From Brachybacterium kimchii (GTDB lineage: Bacteria > Actinomycetota > Actinomycetes > Actinomycetales > Dermabacteraceae), in assembly GCF_023373525.1 (NCBI RefSeq), contig NZ_CP097218.1, forward strand, positions 930,001-994,000: a stretch of 64,000 nt of DNA, in the 5' to 3' direction. The position numbers and the translations under genes are program-made. Under the pieces are notes generated by a model. The model searched no databases, was not told where the DNA came from, and was given only the letters and a program-made list of their open reading frames with translations. Shown in pieces: positions 60,073-64,000 of this stretch (its first letter is position 1; the number at the start of each line of letters is the position of its first letter).

Positions 60073-61302
60073 TCAGGAGCCGGCGGCCGCCTTCCGCAGC
60101 CGACCGTGGGCGAGCGAGGCGAGCGCCGCCGCCTGATCGGCCAGCACCGAGTCGTCGAAGAGCACCTCGGCCGAGTGGTTGACCGCGAGCTCCCCCTCGG
60201 GCAGGTCGTCGGGGGAGCACAGCAGGAACACGAAGCAGCCGGGCACCTCCTGCAGCACGTAGGAGAAGTCCTCGGAGCCCATCAGCGGCTGGGGCGACTC
60301 GTGCACGCGCACCTCACCGAAGGCCTCGCGCAGCTCCGCGACCGCGAACGCCTCCTCCGCGTCGTCGTTGACAGTCGCCGGGTAGAGGATCTCCCAGTCG
60401 ACCTCGGCGCGCGCTCCGTGGGCGCGGGCGATGTTCTCCGCGAACTGCCGCACCAGCTCACCGAAGCGGTCGGCGGACTCCGCCGTCATCGTGCGCACCG
60501 TCGCGCCGAGGGCGGCGGAGTCCGGGATGACGTTGATGGCGCTGGACGCCTCGAGCGTGGTCACCGATGCCACCACGGGATCCGCGGAGGAGAAGCGTCG
60601 CGAGATCATCGTCTGCAGGGAGCCCGCGATCTCGACGAGAGGCGCGACCGGGTCGATGGCCCGCATGGGCTGGGACCCGTGGCCTCCGGCGCCGTGCACG
60701 CGCACGCGCAGGTTCGCGGCGCCCGCCATGACGGTGCCCGCGCGCGTGATGAAGGTGCCGCGGGGCCCGGGGCCCACGTGGATGCCGTAGGCGGCGATCG
60801 GTCGCTCGCCCGCGGCGTCGAGCACGCCCTCTCGGATCATCGGCTCGGCGCCCCCAGGGCCCTCCTCGCCGGGCTGGAACATGAACACGATGCGGCCGGG
60901 GAGCTCCTCGCGGTGGGCCGCGAGCAGGCGGGCGGCGCCGACCAGAGCCGAGGTGTGCAGATCATGGCCGCAGGCGTGCATGCGGTCCGTGGGGGACGCA
61001 TAGGGGAGCCCGGTCCGCTCCCGCAGGGGGAGCGCGTCCATGTCCGCGCGCAGCAGCACGACGGGGCCGGGGCGTCCGCCCTCGAGGACGGCCACGATGC
61101 TGCTGAGGTCCGTGCCGGTCGTGATGCGCAGGCCCAGGTCCTGCAGGGCCGCGAGCACGCGCTCCTGGGTGCGGGGGAGGTCCAGTCCCAGCTCGGGGTC
61201 CTGGTGCAGGGCGCGGCGCAGGCCGACGAGGTCGTCGAGGTGGTCGACCGCCTCCTGCGCGTAGGAGGGGATCGGTGCGGGGGTGTTCTCCGAAGTGGTC
61301 AC
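60073..61302 (-). CDS. M20-family amidohydrolase/peptidase, 409 aa
   Basis: Metal ligands: [10 protein letters not shown] (about 108), [14 protein letters not shown] (about 143), HVGPGPRG (about 175) and the C-terminal MGSEDFSY (about 345). Dimerisation lid GAGGHGSQP in the middle. Resembles IAA-amino-acid/hippurate hydrolases that remove N-acyl groups; true substrate unknown. GTG start at 61302. Convergent with nupC. Confidence 0.9.
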   Translation of the reverse strand: MTTSENTPAPIPSYAQEAVDHLDDLVGLRRALHQDPELGLDLPRTQERVLAALQDLGLRITTGTDLSSIVAVLEGGRPGPVVLLRADMDALPLRERTGLPYASPTDRMHACGHDLHTSALVGAARLLAAHREELPGRIVFMFQPGEEGPGGAEPMIREGVLDAAGERPIAAYGIHVGPGPRGTFITRAGTVMAGAANLRVRVHGAGGHGSQPMRAIDPVAPLVEIAGSLQTMISRRFSSADPVVASVTTLEASSAINVIPDSAALGATVRTMTAESADRFGELVRQFAENIARAHGARAEVDWEILYPATVNDDAEEAFAVAELREAFGEVRVHESPQPLMGSEDFSYVLQEVPGCFVFLLCSPDDLPEGELAVNHSAEVLFDDSVLADQAAALASLAHGRLRKAAAGS

Positions 61303-61462
61303 CGCCGCACGCTACGCCCGCGATCCCTCGCCGTGCACACCGCCTCGGCATGGTCGCCCCGACGGCCCCGGAGCGAACGTGGACTGCGTCATAATCCCCG
61401 CCTGGAGCCGCTTTCCGGGGTGCGCGCCCGAGCGCGCTTTGCTACAGTCGTGCAGGTCGCGA

Positions 61463-61535
61463 TCCCGCGTAGCTCAATCGGCAGAGCATTCGACTGTTAA
61501 TCGAACGGTTACTGGTTCAAGTCCAGTCGCGGGAG
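61463..61535 (+). tRNA. tRNA-Asn (GUU)
   Basis: 73 nt: acceptor TCCCGCG/CGCGGGA, anticodon loop CTGTTAA, T arm ACTGG-TTCAAGT-CCAGT, discriminator G, then encoded CCA (61536-61538). Complete cloverleaf. Confidence 0.95.
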
Positions 61536-61540
61536 CCAGA

Positions 61541-61584
61541 AGGAACAGGTCAGCCCCGGTCACGGCCGGGGCTGACCTGTTCCT
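61541..61584. terminator. Strong terminator hairpin after tRNA-Asn
   Basis: 19-bp perfect inverted repeat with a 6-nt loop (TCACGG), three bases after the CCA. Confidence 0.88.
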
Positions 61585-61649
61585 GCGCGCGGCGGGGACG
61601 GACCCCGGCGCAGCGGCGGTCACCCGCCGTCGGCAGACCGGAGGCGATC

Positions 61650-62141
61650 ATGACCAGCGTTCCCGAGGCGACGTTCCCGCTCCCCGACGAGTTCGGCGAG
61701 GGCAGCGTGTGGGTGGACCGCGTGGGCGAGCGCTCGCTCGTCGGGCGCAACCGCCGCGGGGTCGAGATCCCGATCGGCAAGGGCGAGGGGCAGGTCGACC
61801 CGGGAGAGCTGCTGAAGATCGCGTTGATCGGCTGCGCAGGGATGAGCATGGACATCCCCACCTCGCGGCGCCTGGGGGAGGACTTCGCTGTGCGGCTGTG
61901 GGCGCACGGCACCTCCGACGAGACGTCCAACCGCTACGAGGCCATCCACGAGCAGATCCAGCTGGACCTCGACGGGCTCTCGCCCGACGAGCTCCGCCGG
62001 CTCCGCGCGGTCATCGACCGTTCCATCGAGGCGTCGTGCACGGTGCAGCGCACCGTGGTCCCGGGTGTCGGGGTCGACCACGAGATCCTCGGCCTGGACT
62101 CCGCCCTCGAGGACGACGAGGACGAGGAGCAGCAGCGATGA
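61650..62141 (+). CDS. OsmC-like protein, 163 aa
   Basis: Layout of OsmC/Ohr peroxidase-like proteins: N-terminal beta sheet ([22 protein letters not shown]), a helix with the first Cys ([15 protein letters not shown]) and the second Cys near [10 protein letters not shown]. The two Cys are the thiol pair of this family. Acidic tail. Stop overlaps the def start by 4 nt, so the genes are coupled. Confidence 0.75.
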   Translation: MTSVPEATFPLPDEFGEGSVWVDRVGERSLVGRNRRGVEIPIGKGEGQVDPGELLKIALIGCAGMSMDIPTSRRLGEDFAVRLWAHGTSDETSNRYEAIHEQIQLDLDGLSPDELRRLRAVIDRSIEASCTVQRTVVPGVGVDHEILGLDSALEDDEDEEQQR

Positions 62142-62641
62142 CCATCCGTCCCATCCGCGTGATCGGTGACCCCGTGCTGCGGACGGTCTGCGATCCCGTC
62201 CGCGAGATCACCCAGGGGGTGCGCACCCTGGTCGCCGATCTCCTGGACACCGTGGACGACGAGGGCCGCGCCGGCGTCGCCGCCAACCAGATCGGCGTCG
62301 CCCTGCGCGCCTTCTCCTGGCGCCTCGAGGACGAGGACGGCACCGGCACGCTCGGCTACGTCCTGAACCCCGAGATCACCGAGCTCTCCGAGGAGCTCCA
62401 GGAGGACGGCGAGGAGGGCTGCCTCTCGGTGCCCGGCCTGTGGTATCCCCGCACCCGTGCGGCCTTCGCCCGCTGCGAGGGCACGGACCTCGAGGGCCGC
62501 CCCGTCGTCCTCGAGGGCGAGGACCTCGTCGCGCGCCTCATCCAGCACGAGGTCGGGCACCTCGACGGGCACCTCTTCATCGACGGCCTCGAGCGTCCTG
62601 TGAAGAAGCGGGCATTGCGCGACATCCGCGAGAGGCTCTAG
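62138..62641 (+). CDS. def: Peptide deformylase, 167 aa
   Basis: Removes the formyl group from nascent proteins. Motif 1 GVAANQIG (GxGLAAxQ type), motif 2 EEGCLSVPG with the metal Cys, motif 3 QHEVGHLDG with both metal His and the catalytic Glu; the usual HEXDH Asp is Gly here. Normal length. Confidence 0.93.
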   Translation: MTIRPIRVIGDPVLRTVCDPVREITQGVRTLVADLLDTVDDEGRAGVAANQIGVALRAFSWRLEDEDGTGTLGYVLNPEITELSEELQEDGEEGCLSVPGLWYPRTRAAFARCEGTDLEGRPVVLEGEDLVARLIQHEVGHLDGHLFIDGLERPVKKRALRDIRERL

Positions 62642-62728
62642 GCTCTACCCTGCACGACCAGGGACAGCACACCTTCTGCTGAGCGCCGATTCGTTGGGGA
62701 AGACGCATCGGACATCGGAAGGGGCGTC

Positions 62729-63220
62729 ATGACCCAGGGTGTGCTCTTCATCCACTCCGCTCCGCGAGCCCTCGCACCGCATATCGAATGGGCCGCGCAG
62801 GGAGTACTCGGCGTGCCCGCACGCCTGCGCTGGGAGGACCAGCCCGCGCATCGCGGCCTCGTGCGCGCCGAGCTCGGCTGGCGCGGCCGGGAGGACACCG
62901 GCGCGCGCCTCGTGAGCGCCCTGCGCAGCATGGGCGACGTGCGCTTCGAGGTCACCCAGGAGGCGACCACGCAGGCCGACGGCGCTCGCTGGAGCTTCAC
63001 CCCGGACCTCGGCGCCCACCACGCCGTCACCGACCGCGCCGGCAACACCGTGCTCACCGAGGACCATCTGCGCGGATGCATGGAGCGCGCGGGCATGGAC
63101 CCGCAGCGCATGCGCCACGAGATCGGTGTCGCCCTCGGCGAGCCCTGGGACGAGGACCTCGAGATCTACCGCTACGGCGGCGAGGGAGTGCCCATGCGCT
63201 GGCTCCACCGCGTGAGCTGA
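62729..63220 (+). CDS. DUF3145-family protein, 163 aa
   Basis: Matches the actinobacterial DUF3145 pattern from VLFIHSAPRALAPHIEWA through DVRFEVTQEATTQADGARW, FTPDLGAHHA, to EPWDEDLEIYRYGGEG. Function unknown; in many actinobacteria it lies beside the fatty-acid synthesis genes, as here. Confidence 0.9.
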   Translation: MTQGVLFIHSAPRALAPHIEWAAQGVLGVPARLRWEDQPAHRGLVRAELGWRGREDTGARLVSALRSMGDVRFEVTQEATTQADGARWSFTPDLGAHHAVTDRAGNTVLTEDHLRGCMERAGMDPQRMRHEIGVALGEPWDEDLEIYRYGGEGVPMRWLHRVS

Positions 63221-63300
63221 CCCCGCCGCGGCCGTCGTCCCGTCCGCCCGCACCCATGGGCACGGGGCCGGCATCCGGACACGGCACCGCTCTCCGATGC

Positions 63301-63343
63301 AGGAAGGGCCCCGCACCACCTCGGGTGGTGCGGGGCCCTTCCT
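63301..63343. terminator. Bidirectional terminator hairpin
   Basis: 20-bp perfect inverted repeat with a TCG loop between the convergent DUF3145 and fabF genes. Confidence 0.9.
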
Positions 63344-63410
63344 CGTGCGTTCCGCGGAGCCTGGGCCCGCGCGCTCGCGCTCCGGGGCGCGAATCCGCGG
63401 GCTCGTCGGC

Positions 63411-64000
63411 TCAGGAGTTCGTGAACACCACCGCGACGTCGTGACCGCCGAAGCCGAAGGCGTTGTTCAGCACGGCGATGTCGCCCTCGGGGAGGGCCAC
63501 AGGGCTGTTCTGGGCGATCTGCATCGGCGTCTCGGGATCGAGGTTCTCGATGTTGATCGTCGGCGGGGCGAGGCGCTCGCGCAGGGCGAGCACGCTGAAC
63601 AGCGACTCGATCGCGCCGGCGCCGCCCAGCAGGTGACCGGTCATCGACTTCGTCGAGCTCACGACGATCTGATCGGTCTCGTCCTCGAGGGCCTGGCGCA
63701 CGGCCTGCAGCTCGCCGATGTCGCCGAGCGGGGTCGAGGTGCCGTGGGAGTTCACGTGGCGGATGTCCGCGGCGGTGATCCCCGCGTCCTCCACGGCCTC
63801 GCTGATGGCGTGCGCCTGGCCGTCCTGCAGGGGAGCGGAGATGTGGTGGGCGTCCGAGGCCATGCCGCGGCCGGCCACATAGGCGTGGACCTTCGCCCCG
63901 CGCGCCTTCGCGTGCTCCTCGGACTCGAGGACCAGGATCGCGGCGCCCTCGCCGAGGACGAAGCCGTCGCGGTCCACGTCGTAGGGCCGCGAGGCGTGCT
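63411..64000 (-). CDS. fabF: Beta-ketoacyl-ACP synthase II, C-terminal part
   Basis: Runs off the right edge, so only the last about 196 residues are seen. RPYDVDRDGFVLGEGAAILVLE, the catalytic His in HVNSHGTSTPLGD, the second His in SMTGHLLGGAGAIES, and NNAFGFGGHDVAVVF at the end are standard KAS II blocks. Elongates acyl-ACP in fatty-acid synthesis. Confidence 0.95.
   Translation of the reverse strand, partial: HASRPYDVDRDGFVLGEGAAILVLESEEHAKARGAKVHAYVAGRGMASDAHHISAPLQDGQAHAISEAVEDAGITAADIRHVNSHGTSTPLGDIGELQAVRQALEDETDQIVVSSTKSMTGHLLGGAGAIESLFSVLALRERLAPPTINIENLDPETPMQIAQNSPVALPEGDIAVLNNAFGFGGHDVAVVFTNS

Noticed and set aside
60106..61500. 464-codon plus-strand frame
   Set aside because: Antisense to the M20 amidohydrolase and runs into tRNA-Asn.

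Overview
The window is high-GC actinobacterial DNA. The last 5.3 kb (58.6-64.0 kb) is an ordinary chromosomal block: a CAU-anticodon tRNA, a NupC-type nucleoside transporter, an M20 amidohydrolase, tRNA-Asn, an OsmC-like protein, peptide deformylase, a DUF3145 protein and the C-terminal part of FabF. This composition suits Micrococcales; Brachybacterium/Dermabacteraceae is my best guess, from gene content only. A tyrosine recombinase (57.2-58.5 kb) points at the 3' end of the CAU tRNA, so nearly everything to its left is an integrated mobile element whose far end lies outside the window.

The backbone of the element occupies 0-23.5 kb and 49.8-58.5 kb. It carries many small genes of unknown function, plus a C5 cytosine methyltransferase, NERD, GNAT-like, HNH, PcfJ, hexapeptide-repeat, J-domain and HicA-like proteins. 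At least 17 transcription units in this backbone, on both strands, carry the same bipartite upstream element: CGCCCACT, usually preceded about 15 nt upstream by GTCCC. It lies mostly 32-46 nt before the start codon. This looks like a private promoter class.

A control module sits at 18.4-22.7 kb: an ImmA/IrrE-like HExxH protein, two membrane proteins, an XRE repressor and a divergent sigma-70-like protein. The operator TGGAA-N4-TTCCA occurs in the XRE promoter and again ahead of the sigma-like gene. I propose that protease, repressor and sigma-like factor form a switch and that the sigma-like factor reads the GTCCC/CGCCCACT promoters. That is inference and needs testing.

A 26-kb mosaic (23.5-49.6 kb) interrupts the backbone, cutting off a metallophosphoesterase gene. 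It is bounded by oppositely oriented right ends of one IS3-family element. It holds an intact IS256-type and an intact IS3-type IS, an ISL3-type element, remnants of IS30, IS110, IS3 and IS256, and metal cargo: an ECF42-like sigma factor with its DGPF partner, CmtR-like regulator plus P1B ATPase, ArsR plus CDF exporter, and CsoR/CopA/YdhK/CopZ with a clear CsoR-type operator. From 38.7 to 46.0 kb many genes are broken, often at homopolymer runs: a second ArsR/CDF pair, CcdA, TlpA and a second CadA end. VKOR, DsbA-like and NlpC/P60 genes in that stretch are intact. A low-GC CtaG gene (46.0-47.2 kb) is a separate acquisition.

Next to the integrase, 53.9-56.8 kb holds a two-gene unit: a protein with an N-terminal excisionase-like helix-turn-helix, and a protein with a PD-x14-ExK motif. 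It has its own palindromic promoter and is a plausible undescribed defence module.
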